Source of the DNA: Halichondria panicea
Lineage: Eukaryota > Porifera > Demospongiae > Suberitida > Halichondriidae
DNA: 64,000 bases
Reading direction: 5' to 3'
Assembly (NCBI RefSeq): GCF_963675165.1
Contig: NC_087378.1
Coordinates: 8,242,809 to 8,306,808 of the forward strand
Positions 54,325-64,000 of the stretch are shown in pieces. Numbering within the stretch: the stretch's first letter is position 1; every line of letters begins with the position of its first letter. The notes under the pieces are model-generated. The model ran no database searches. It had not been told where the DNA came from and worked only from the letters and a program-made list of their open reading frames with translations. The position numbers and the translations under genes were made by a program.

Positions 54325-56009
54325 ATGGCTGATCCAGTAGCAGAGAAGGCACCATCTTTCCTCACTGGGATACAGTACGAGCACCTGGTGGCGGGGTTGA
54401 CTGGTGGGGTCACTGCTACACTCATCACTCATCCATTTGACCTCCTCAAACTGAGATTTGCAGGTGAATTGAGAGCCTACCAGTACCAGTGATTGTATTA
54501 TAGCAAGTATTTTGTGTACCTCAGTACATGATGGTGTTAACAAGACGGGGAGACCCAAGTACAGAGGAGTGCTCCATGCCATCAAGTCTGTCATCAGAGA
54601 TGATGGTGTATTGGGACTCTATAGGGTATGTGTCTATGAGTGCGCACACACACACACTGATACATTGCTATAGGGTATGTGTCTATGAGTGCGCACACAC
54701 ACACACTGATACATTGCTATAGGGTATGTGTCTATGAGTGCGCACACACACACACTGATACATTGCTATAGGGTATGTGTCTATGAGTGCACACACACAC
54801 ACACTGATAGGGAGCGAATGCTCATGTGTTCGGATCTGGTCTGTCCTGGGGTCTCTATTTCTTCTTGTAAGCCATTACACACCCACACACACACGCCCAC
54901 ATACACACACCCTCACACCCTCCCCCGTTATTGCAGCTACAATGCTCTCAAGTTCCACTTCCAGGCGGGGGATGTCAACCAACAGCTGAGTGCATCTTCC
55001 CATCTCCTCTGTGCCTCTCTCTCTGGTCAGTCCATCCTTACACACACTAAACTACAGAATAAACATGTCTTGTTTTTACTTTTTTTAGCAAGTTGTAACA
55101 TCCTAAAAGTAACTTGCAAAATTGTTTGGTTTTTTAGTTTAGCCTTTTGTCGAAAATTGACCTCAGTAGTATAAATTTTTCACAGCTTCTGTTTTATCTT
55201 CCTAATATGTAGTAGCTGCAATGTGTATAATGATACGCTATTATTGTAGCCTAAACTGTAAGTGCCCCCCCCCCCCCCCTTGTAGGTTCTGTCATACTGA
55301 CAATGACCAATCCGATCTGGGTTGTCAAGACACGACTATGCCTCAAGGACACTGACAGTGTACCAGAGCACATGCGCTACAAGGGACTCAGAGATGGTCT
55401 AGTTAACTTGTATCGTTATGAGGGTCTACGAGGTTGTTACAAGGGGTATTTCCCTGGTCTACTGGGCGTGTCTCACGGTGCACTGCAGTTCATGTTCTAT
55501 GAAGAACTGAAGAAGGCGTACTGCAATTATTATAATATACTGCTAACTACTAAACTGGTAAGTTGTCTTCAATAGTACTTGTCTTGTCTTACCCTCTCCT
55601 TGTTGTACAGGGTACATTGGAGTACCTAAGCATGGCTGCCATGAGTAAGGTGGTGGCTGCCTCCCTCACTTACCCCTTCCTTGTACTGAGGGCTAGACTA
55701 CAAGACCAGGACCAACGCTACACTAGTACACTCGACACGTTCAAGAGAATACTGAGGTGAGTCAAACACACACACAATATTACTACTGGTCATGTTCTTC
55801 CCTGCTCAGACACGAGGGGGTGAGGGGATTCTACAAGGGACTCTCCCCAAACCTCATTAAGTATGTCAATTACTGTATTAATAATCTGATATGTCTGTGT
55901 TCTTATTGACTTTTGCCCTCTGTCTCCCTGCAGGGTGGTCCCAGCTACATGCATCACATTCCTCATCTACGAGAACCTGTCAGCATACCTACTGGGACGA
56001 TGGAGATAG
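54325..56009 (+). CDS. SLC25A32: Mitochondrial folate/FAD carrier (SLC25A32)
   Basis: Six-helix inner-membrane carrier importing folate (and FAD) into mitochondria. Eight exons: 54325-54463, 54525-54625, 54811-54866, 54937-55025, 55286-55557, 55611-55756, 55810-55860, 55934-56009; 309 residues, in phase. Three carrier repeats with signatures HPFDLLKLRFAV, NPIWVVKTRL and YPFLVLRARLQDQ. The W in the second motif (PIWVVKTR) is typical of the folate/NAD/pyrimidine carrier subfamily; family matches are GSGLSWGLYFFFYNALK, GYFPGLLGVSHGALQFMFYEELK and FYKGLSPNLIKVVPATCITF. Intron 2 consists of a 49-bp minisatellite whose units repeat the exon 2 donor. Confidence 0.93.
54616..54810. repeat. 49-bp minisatellite spanning the SLC25A32 exon 2 donor
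   Basis: About four units of TATAGGGTATGTGTCTATGA followed by GTGCGCACACACACACTGATACATTGC. Each unit repeats the donor context ATAGG|GTATGTG; the last ends in the intron 2 acceptor ACTGATAG. Confidence 0.92.
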
Positions 56010-56679
56010 TGTAGCTAACTAACTGTGTGTGTGCATGTGATGTTCTTATGTCCTACAACTGTATTTATTTCCTTACTGCTTCTCTGTATTAATGAATTGC
56101 CATAACAAAAAAAGTATTGTAATCAATGGTTTGGGGACTCTTTCAGCTGCCATAACTTGAATTCCGTGGATCCAATTTCAACAATTTTATGATTTTCTGA
56201 AAGCTTGGAAAGAGATCTTTCAAATGGTGTCATCAAAGTTCATATTTGAGAGATTATCAATTTGGCCATACCATGGATAATAGCCCATGGTCCAAGGCCG
56301 AAAAATGACAAATTATGGCCCCGACAAAATTTTGGATTTAAACACATCATTTGAAAGATCTCTTTCTAAGCTTTCAGAAAATCATAAAAAAATTGACATC
56401 AGATCAATTTTACTGAAGTTATAGCTTTTCAAATTGTTCAACTAAAATCCCTCCATTTAATCAATGGTTCGAGGACTCTTTCAGCTGCCATAACTTGAAT
56501 GCATCTGTTATCCACTTCTTCTCCGTATTAATGTATTCAATGAATTACCACAATATTATTTTGTTTAATCGTCATGTTGCAAAAAGTATATATATATATA
56601 GGGTATATTATAGCAAAACAGACAAAGAGCAAATGACTCAGCAAACATTAAATGTTTGTATATAATTATTATACAGTGT
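56010..56679. repeat. Convergent spacer with dispersed foldback repeat family, copy 5
   Basis: About 56120-56430: arms TTTTATGATTTTCTGAAAGC (near 56183) and TAAGCTTTCAGAAAATCATA (near 56367), centre TTGGCCATACCATGG / CCATGGTCCAAGG. A truncated second copy follows at about 56460-56500. Closest to copy 2 in SPAG1. Confidence 0.75.
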
Positions 56680-59633
56680 TTAGTATCGCTCCTGTTGTCT
56701 TGGTTGCATCTTGTTAAGCTGCACACTGATCTGACGACCTTCAAAGTTGGTATCATCAAACATAGCTGCAGAGAAGAGGAGGAGATAGAACATAGCATAT
56801 CACATAAGACACAAACCTATCAACCACTAGCTAGTGTTCACACTATAGGCTCTGTAAACAAACCTATCAACCACTAGCTAGTGTTCACACTATAGGCTCT
56901 GTACACTTAGTCTACACACTGGAGGTCAATTAGAGAAGGTTTTCTGCTTATTCACTTTTAAAGAAATATACACGTAAAAGGTAGTTGATCACATGATATA
57001 CTAGAAGATCACATGACTTACAGACAGCATCGAGAGCCTCTGTGTGTGTGTTGTACCAGACCAGAGCCAGCCCCGAGGGTCGACCATCTTTGTTCATCTT
57101 GATCTCAGCTCGCTTGACTAGACCTGCCTTCCGGAACTCATCCTTGACCGTCTGCCAGTTGGTACCGAATGGCAACTGGAGGACACATAATTATCAGCAC
57201 ACACGCACGCACAAGGTACAGCACACACACACATGCGCACGCGCACGCACACACACGCACACGCACACGCACACGCACACGCACACACAAGTACTCTTGG
57301 GTACAGTCTACACTATTGTAAGTAGGTTACTATGATTAGTGTAACTGCCTTGCCACAGACTCACATTCTTGACAAACACGGAGGTGATTGTGAGGAGCTG
57401 CTCATCCTTCAACCCTGGACTGTAGCCACGCCTACTCTTGACCTCTGGGGGACTATAACCACGCCCACCTTTGACCTCTGGGGGACTGAAACTTCGCCTC
57501 CTCTCACGGCTTCTACTCCGACTGCGTGCCTCATAACGACTTTTCTCGTAACCACGGTGACGCTGTTCAGGGTAGCTTGACGATGGCCTAGACGGGATAT
57601 GACATCACTGTTTCCATGGGTACCATATAATAACAACAATACTCTCACCTGCGCTCTGATCTGCTGTAATAAGCTTCCTCTCTCTCCGGGGAGGAATAAT
57701 AACCTTCCTCTCGTCGGGAGTATCCCTTGCTGTGACGTGGGGGCGGAGAATGAGGGGGTGGGGAGTAACTGTAGTGACGAGTGGGCGGCTCAAAGGGACT
57801 GTGACTGCGTGGGCGGGGCTCACGGCGGCTGTGACCCTCGTGGTGATGTCTAGTACGCCCGCCCACGTGCTCGTGACGACTGTGCCCTTCGTGATGACGT
57901 GAGTGATGGCGGGAGTGATGATGATGGTCACTTCTCCGTGTGCTCTCCAGTGAGTCTGATATAGAGGAGAGCTTTAGTTTGAGGGGGTCAGGCTGGTAGG
58001 GGGACTTGGAGTCCTGGGGGGGGGGGGGGGGGCAGTACATGAATACACAGTATGGTAGGGGGACTTGGAGTCCTGGGGGGCAGGGGGCAGTACATGAATA
58101 CACAGTATGGTAGGGGGACTTGGAGTCCTGGGGGGCAGGGGGCAGTACATGAATACACAGTATGGTAGGGGGACTTGGAGTCCTGGGGGGCAGGGGGCAG
58201 TACATGAATACACAGTATGGTAGGGGGACTTGGAGTCCTGGGGGGGGGGCAGTACATGAATACACAGTATGGTAGGGGGACTTGGAGTCCTGGGGGGCAG
58301 TACATGAAGGCAATTATTTTTCTACTCAAACCTGTCTATCAACCCCTTAACTTACCATCCTGAGTTGCATAGGCCTGTCCATGAGCATCTGACCATGGAA
58401 CAAAGCTGAGGGAGAGTGACCAGTGGTTAGCATACACTGCAGTGACTATAACACTCACCGATAGCTTTGATAGCATCATCAGAGGTACTGTACTGGACCA
58501 CAGCTGCTCCCTTGCGTCCCTCCAACACCTCCACATCCACCACACGTCCAACCACTTTGAAGATATCCTTGAGCTTCTGCCACGTCACACTGTAGTCCAA
58601 CTAGAGCAGAAGCACGTTTAATCATAAATATTTGTGTCTTGTTCTACAAGTGTACACACACGCCCACTCACATTGTGTACAAACACAGTACACGCTGGGT
58701 CCCTGTGTGGGCGGCCCCTCCTGTTGTTAGCGTCACTGCTGCTGCTACTGTACTCCTGTGGCTTCTCTTCCCTGTCCCCAGGCGGACGAGCCTAAACACA
58801 GACCACCATGGCTAAACATGGCGGCACTCTTACTCATACTAATAATACCTTTCTCAGCTTCATGTTGCGATTATTCAGTACAGAATCGTTGTACTCCCGT
58901 AGTGCCCGTTCTGCTGACTCAGCATCACCGAACACAATAAGCCTACCAGAGTAACACATCCACACACGAACGACTACAATACACCCACACACAACCTTCT
59001 CCCTCCAAGGGCCAAAGAGCTTATCAGAAAAACAAAATCAGACCAACAAAATACACCAGATAATCAAACAACCACAAGACACTAAAAGCATATACGCCTA
59101 CAAAGCTCAGACTACACGAACAACACTTCAATCTGATTGGCTGACAGGAGACCAATACACGTACACGTACGTACAGTACACAAGCCGCTACCATGGCAAC
59201 CATAGCGGAGAGACAACACGGCTCCCACTCACCCAAATCCTTTAGAATAGCCATGAGAGTCTTTGAATATATCGCACTTCTCAATAGCACCCGCTGAAAA
59301 AAACACAACAAAACACATAATTAAAAAAAGCAATAATAATTTTAATACAAACTGCTAAAACAATAAAGTACCCTAAATATACAATTAACCTGAACACAGT
59401 AACGCTAACCTAACATGCTCACCTTTCTTGAGGTGGTCCCGCAACTCTTGCCAGGAGGTATCGTAATTCAAGTTAGCCACAAACAGAGTACGATCGTCGG
59501 CATCACCATCCCTGTCACCACCATGGTCCCTGGCCCTGTCACCACGGTCTCTACCCTCTCCACTGCGGGAACGCCGCATATTGTGGGATGGTATGTCGTC
59601 CAAACTACGATCCATAAAACGAGAATAAGACAT
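56680..59633 (-). CDS. Three-RRM RNA-binding protein, hnRNP M/Gbp2-like, with RS/His-rich linker
   Basis: Nuclear RNA-binding protein with three RNA-recognition motifs, likely in splicing or mRNA export. Ten exons from ATG 59633 to TAA 56680: 59423-59633, 59233-59293, 58849-58942, 58672-58791, 58459-58600, 58356-58405, 57649-58013, 57365-57587, 57022-57175, 56680-56765; 501 residues, all in phase. RRM1 about 48-120 (TLFVANLNYDTSWQEL, GYSKGFGLIVFG); RRM2 about 150-225 (VFVHNLDYSVTWQKLKDIFK, KGAAVVQYST); a long Arg/Ser/His/Pro linker about 230-410 (RHEHVGGRTRHHHEGHSRRE); RRM3 about 415-495 (SVFVKNLPFGTNWQTVKDEF, PSGLALVWYNT). Arrangement as in hnRNP M/MYEF2 and fungal Gbp2/Hrb1. Only 84 bp from LACTB2, divergent. 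Confidence 0.82.
58010..58310. repeat. ~62-bp minisatellite repeating the exon 7 acceptor of the RRM gene
   Basis: About five units of CAGTACATGAATACACAGTA then TGGTAGGGGGACTTGGAGTC and CTGGGG. On the gene strand each unit repeats CCCCAG|GACTCCAAGTCC, the exon 7 start. Confidence 0.93.
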
Positions 59634-59717
59634 CTCTTGAACACTGACAAAGAAGGTTGTATATTCAGTATTTCTAATTAGAGCGCGCCCAGGTTGGTTA
59701 CAAGGTCGAAGAACAAG
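59634..59717. promoter_or_regulatory. Very short divergent RRM gene/LACTB2 promoter
   Basis: 84 bp between opposed start codons, with GAGCGCGCCC at about 59681. Confidence 0.45.
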
Positions 59718-61937
59718 ATGTCTTCTTTAGTCAACCCAGCGCTCAAGATTCTTCCTAACGTGGAGCAGCTCTCTAGTCGAGTATGGCGTATCCTGGGGCT
59801 TAATCCTGGCAAGTTCACGCTGCAAGGGACCAACACTTACCTCGTGGGCACTGGAAATAAGTGGGTGGATATGGTGTGCATTATATAGGTCACACCACAC
59901 ACCTCCCACACCACACACCTCCCACACACACCTCCCACACCACTGCACACACACCACACATGTACAGGCGGATATTGATTGACACGGGAGAGGCCAACAA
60001 GCCCGACTATGTTAGCTTGTTGGGGGAAACACTATCTAAGCTGAATACAAGCATCACTAAGATCATCATCACACACTGGCATCACGACCATCTGGGCGGG
60101 GCAGTGGGTGTGGCCTCTATATGTCCAGGTAGAAGACCCTCCATTACCCTTGTGTATGTACGTGTTGCATATCGTCCCTCATGCATACAGACGCAGTGTT
60201 CTACAAGCTTCCACTGCCAGAGTCAAGTGGTGGTGGTAGGTACCCCCTGAGGCCTAGTACAGATCCAGACGCTGACCCTGCCAATCAGGCGTTGTACTCT
60301 GACCTTATGACGGAGACGAGTGATGGGGAGGTGCTGCACACAGAGGGAGCTACTCTGAGAGTGTTAGCCACCCCGGGTCACACGACTGATCACATGTCAC
60401 TAGTACTGGAGGAGGAGGGCTCCCTGTTCACTGGGGACTGTGTCCTAGGTCAGGGAAGCTCTGTAAGTGCTGAATGAAGAGACACTAACATATAATATAT
60501 AAGTTTCCACTACCCCACTCTCTCCCTTCCTCCCACTGCCCCACTCTCTCCCTTCCTCCCACTGCCCCACTCTCTCCCTTCCTCCCACTGCCCCACTCTC
60601 TCCCTTCCTCCCACTGCCCCACTCTCTCCCTTCCTCCCACTGCCCCACTCTCTCCCTTCCTCCCACTGCCCCACTCTCTCCCTTCCTCCCACTACCCCAC
60701 TCTCTCCCTTCCTCCCACTACCCCACTCTCTCCCTTCCTCCCACTACCCCACTCTCTCCCTTTCTCCCACTATAACTATAATAATGGCGTGCACACTATA
60801 AATTATTAGTAATAAAATCTCTGTTTAGAGTTTGCCTGCATGCTAATATATATATCTGTGCAGTTAATCCACGGAACAAGGCATTTGCTAGCTATAGAGT
60901 TTTAGTAGTTAGAGCCTGTGTTGTGCAGGTAGTGGTAGTTCAACTGTATACCCTCCCCCTCTGTTGTGCAGGCAGTGGTAGTTCAACTGTATACCCTCCC
61001 CCTCTGTTGTGCAGGCAGTGGTAGTTCAACCCTATACCCTCCCTCTCTGTTGTGCAGGTAGTGGTAGTTCAACCCTATACCCTCCCTCTCTGTTGTGCAG
61101 GTAGTGGTAGTTCAACCCTATACCCTCCCCCTCTGTTGTGCAGGTAGTGGTAGTTCAACCCTATACCCTCCCTCTCTGTTGTGCAGGTAGTGGTAGTTCA
61201 ACCCTATACCCTCCCCCTCTGTTGTGCAGGTAGTGGTAGTTCAACCCTATACCCTCCCCCTCTGCAGGTGTTTGAGGACTTTGGTAGCTACATGCAGTCA
61301 CTGTATCGACTGAGGGACCTCGTGCCCACCACCCTCTACCCTGGTCATGGTCCAGTGGTGATGGACGGACTGGGCAAGATCAACCAGTACATTGAACACA
61401 GGCTGGCCAGGGAGAAACAGGTAACTACTGACTCTACTCAACACGTACACCATTAATTTGTATCTACCTATTGTTTGTTCCGGGCAGGTTTTGGCTGAGC
61501 TCTCTAAGGAACCTGGTAATGGCCTGACCTCTATGGACGTTGTCATGGAGATGTACAAGGTGTGCTAACTTCTATTCATCCCAGCATCCACTGTAATTAA
61601 TATAATTACATGTACCGTGCTCATCCCACTACACGCTACACTCCTAATGTGTGCCCCCGCCCACACACCTTACATGCTACACTCCTAATGTGTGCCCCCG
61701 CCCACACACCTTACATGCTACACTCCTAATGTGTGTCCCGCCCACACACTACATGCTACACTCCTAATGTGTGTCCCGCCCACACACTACATGCAGGACG
61801 TTGACCAGAGCCTGTGGTTTGGTGCTGAGAGCAATGTCAAGCTTCATCTGTACAAGCTGCTCAACGAGGGGATGGTTACAAAGATAGAACTAGAAGACGG
61901 AACTGTAAAATGGAGACTAAAGCTCATCAAATTATGA
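59718..61937 (+). CDS. LACTB2: LACTB2, metallo-beta-lactamase-fold endoribonuclease
   Basis: Mitochondrial MBL-fold single-strand endoribonuclease in mammals. Six exons: 59718-59860, 59968-60128, 60191-60462, 61268-61420, 61488-61559, 61797-61937; 313 residues, phases consistent. ATG 59718 is the first in frame. Metal ligands are visible: [10 protein letters not shown] (HxHxDH), [19 protein letters not shown] and [29 protein letters not shown] is the typical N-terminus. The C-terminal winged-helix-like LACTB2 tail ([16 protein letters not shown]) is present. Introns 3 and 5 are mostly minisatellite. Confidence 0.95.
60505..60772. repeat. 27-bp minisatellite in LACTB2 intron 3
   Basis: About ten units of CCACTGCCCCACTCTCTCCC TTCCTCC. 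Confidence 0.95.
60917..61267. repeat. ~45-bp minisatellite at the LACTB2 exon 4 acceptor
   Basis: About eight units of TGTTGTGCAGGTAGTGGTAG TTCAACCCTATACCCTCCCC CTC. Every unit holds a pyrimidine tract plus GCAG, a copy of an acceptor site; the last, TCTGCAG, is the real one. Confidence 0.93.
61622..61796. repeat. ~40-bp minisatellite at the LACTB2 exon 6 acceptor
   Basis: Four units of TACATGCTACACTCCTAATG TGTGCCCCCGCCCACACACC; the last runs into the acceptor TACATGCAG. Confidence 0.92.
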
Positions 61938-62083
61938 TCAAACTGTTTTGTTGTTTGTGTCCGTTTGTTGTGGTATGTACATTGCTTATGTATGAGATCA
62001 CAATAAACATTTTTTAGAAGAAACCATTCAAGAAATTCCAATAGAAGTGATACAAAAATAAGCCATTAATATAATTGAAGTGG

Positions 62084-64000
62084 TCAGTTCAGTTCCATTT
62101 GTTTGAACTCTTTCCTCAACATGGAGACGTTATCCTTGTAGAGGACTGGGTCAGCCCTCACCACGGAGGAGTGGAGGGGCACTCGACCGTACACATTGAC
62201 AGCCATGTTCAAACATGCCACTCTCTCCTGATTGGTGCGTTGTAGGGTTGCCGTGGAGACTGCCTGGGGGGTCTTAGTGAAGGCTGTACGATGAGACACT
62301 TTGATTGGTCGTTTCCCCGTGATGTCAGCTACCAGACAATTGAGGACAATGTCGAGACAGTTAGTGTTTTGATTGGCCAGTTCCAGCAGACGAGGGGAGA
62401 GCTTCTCGTGGAGTAGGTAACCATAGTACCTGTGTGGGGGATTACTCTAATACTAACACATGATGGTGTTACTATACCAGAGTACAGAGGGGATACAGTA
62501 CAAAGATACCTCATAAAGCACAGGAGGGGGGGGGGCAGTACAAAGATACCTTATAAAGCACAGGGGGGGGTAAAGTTAATGACTTTGTTTACTGTACATG
62601 CACATTTCAAATACATTATTAGTGTACCTATTAGTACATGGCCTTATGGTAGTTGATCAAAGGTGGGGAATGTGGAGTTGTTGTCAATAGTATGTGCTAG
62701 CAGCATTAACTCACTTGTGGAAGAAGAGAATTCCTGAGAGCACTAGAGAGAAGTCGTTGCTTGGTTGGTCACTGTGGCCCCACTGTTCCCTCACCTCGTC
62801 CCAGTAATGGCTGTGAGCAACGTAGCCAATCAGACGATCACGAAACGACTGCCAAACAGCAAAACCAAACTCTACCTAGAGAGAGAGAAATCAACAATAA
62901 TTATAGAGGAAACCAACAACACATACAGTGACTTGTACAGTTGCATGGAAGCAACACACAAACTAAGAGACTCTTACAGTTCTAAATCTGCCGTAAGTAG
63001 TAAACACACACTACACACATTGGCTGTAACTGGAGTTCTGATGGTCCAAATTGAAGGTTTTTTGAAAGCTTAGAAGGAGCCTGTTCAGATGGTATGCTCA
63101 AATCACATAATTATTTGGAACAGGCCATAATTTCCTATTTTCGGAAAAATACTATGGGCTATAATTATATAGCCCATGGTCTTTTGTCAAAAACAGGTTA
63201 AAAATTGACTTTCGATTTCAACACACCATCTGAAAGGCCTCTCTCTAAGCTTTCAGAAAATCATAAAATTAATGTTATTGGACCAACGGGGTGAGTGTAT
63301 AGTTGGTTCACTCAATTCCCATCTTATATTGGGAATCTAACTCGCATTAGCCATCCATCCTTATCAAAATTCAATATTCATTCAATAATAGCAAGAATAA
63401 TGATTATGCTTCATTTAACGCTAAGTCCCCTGTACCTCATCGCTGTTGATCTCTGCCTCCTCTGTCAAGTGTAGGACAGCATCTGTCCGCACACTATCCA
63501 ATGGCCAGAACTGGTCCACGAGAGTACGGCCCTCACTCCTCACTACCCTCACAGGCACACTGAGAGGGGGCACATCCACACGAGGAGGTCCCGCCCCCAC
63601 CCATTGTACTATGACCTCCGCCAAATGAGCGGACGTGGAGAGAGATTTGATGAGACTGATTAGAGGGGCTGACTCGCGAGTGGCCGGGTGGGAACATGTG
63701 ATGATGACCGTGAACTGGTCCTGTGATGAGTGGGTGTGGTAGAAGGGGAAGGTGGGCGGGCGGGGGCTATAGGCTGGATGATACACTAGACCACCAGGAG
63801 ATTGGTTCCACACAAACCCTGGCCGAGGGATCACACGGTTCTGGAGGATCTGAGGAAATGAGAATAGAATTTAAAAATTTTTTTTCTTTGCATATAATTT
63901 TACATGGAGGACAATACATCATCAGAACTGTACAAGGGCCCACCTCTAGTGTTGTCATGACAACTCTCTCAACGGACTTGAAATATGTGTCCCAGATGAG
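62084..64000 (-). CDS. EXT1: Exostosin 1 (EXT1), 3' part; gene runs off the right edge
   Basis: Golgi heparan sulfate co-polymerase; the visible part is the C-terminal GT64 domain. Exons: about 63943-64000 (cut by the window; IWDTYFKSVERVVMTTLE), about 63435-63851 (ILQNRVIPRPGFVWNQSPGG, FTVIITCSHPA, LVDQFWPLDSVRTDAVLHL), 62716-62877 (VEFGFAVWQSFRDRLIGYVA, WDEVREQWGH, NDFSLVLSGILFFHK) and 62084-62431 (YYGYLLHEKLSPRLLELANQ, NCLDIVLNCLVADITGKRPI; end VLYKDNVSMLRKEFKQMELN). EXT1 rather than EXT2 or EXTL by the VWQSF, KVS and DPVLYKD segments. The position of the DXD metal site (DED in vertebrate EXT1) reads TEE here. Confidence 0.88.
63010..63295. repeat. Dispersed foldback repeat family, copy 6 (EXT1 intron)
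   Basis: Right arm TCTAAGCTTTCAGAAAATCA (near 63243), left arm TTTTTTGAAAGCTTAGAAGG (near 63058); centre ACTATGGGCTATAATT / TATAGCCCATGGTCTT. Confidence 0.75.

Noticed and set aside
57645-58313. 222-codon minus-strand frame with a repeated YCVFMYCP-type block
   Set aside because: Only its second half is exon 7 of the RRM gene; the first half is the intronic minisatellite read through. The acceptor at about 58014 is preferred.
60505-61267. Regular repeats considered as a CRISPR array
   Set aside because: Units are contiguous with no unique spacers and lie in a eukaryotic intron; they are minisatellites.

Overview
This window is nuclear DNA of an early-branching animal, most probably a demosponge with a compact genome like that of Amphimedon. 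The organism is inferred, not proven. Support comes from animal-specific, multi-exon genes (SPAG1, WDR35/IFT121, EXT1, BLOC1S5, PRMT9, MRNIP, TRAF-like genes) with very short GT-AG introns, AT-rich spacers full of ATAATTAT-type motifs, abundant (CA)n and minisatellites, and divergent head-to-head gene pairs 84-375 bp apart. I saw no rRNA, tRNA, CRISPR, plasmid or prokaryotic features.

Layout: 1-1972 (-) 5' part of RIOK3; 2426-7533 (-) a TTC39/IML2-like TPR gene; 7908-9193 (+) MRNIP; 9494-19050 (+) five tandem, intronless RING/TRAF zinc-finger/MATH genes, one frameshifted; 19311-23165 (-) PRMT9; 23342-30614 (+) SPAG1; 30779-41228 (-) WDR35/IFT121; 38546-46254 (+) three astacin-C2 paralogues lying inside or beside WDR35 intron 2; 46716-46980 (-) a second copy of WDR35 exons 1-2; 47243-50432 (-) a SHFL (Shiftless)-like/ZU5/Death-domain fusion gene; 50641-52118 (-) BLOC1S5; 52225-53346 (+) CHRAC1-like; 53687-54127 (-) PCLAF; 54325-56009 (+) SLC25A32; 56680-59633 (-) a three-RRM hnRNP M/Gbp2-like gene; 59718-61937 (+) LACTB2; 62084 to beyond 64000 (-) EXT1 3' part.

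Most of the right half is conserved housekeeping and ciliary genes arranged alternately head-to-head and tail-to-tail. SPAG1 (axonemal dynein preassembly) and WDR35 (IFT-A) are convergent neighbours. The rapidly evolving parts are the TRAF cluster and the 38-52 kb block. There a segmental duplication copied WDR35 exons 1-2, astacin genes and the BLOC1S5 3' end, a MITE jumped into one copy, and the SHFL-ZU5-Death gene sits in only one of the two blocks.

The strongest candidate for something undescribed is that fusion gene. Splice phases join a Shiftless-type zinc-ribbon protein (in vertebrates an inhibitor of -1 ribosomal frameshifting) to a ZU5/UPA-like and Death-domain signalling tail. The assembled sequence carries one apparent -1 frame change and one in-frame TAG, so its coding status must be verified. 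All protein identities come from reading the translations and remembering family members; no database search was run.
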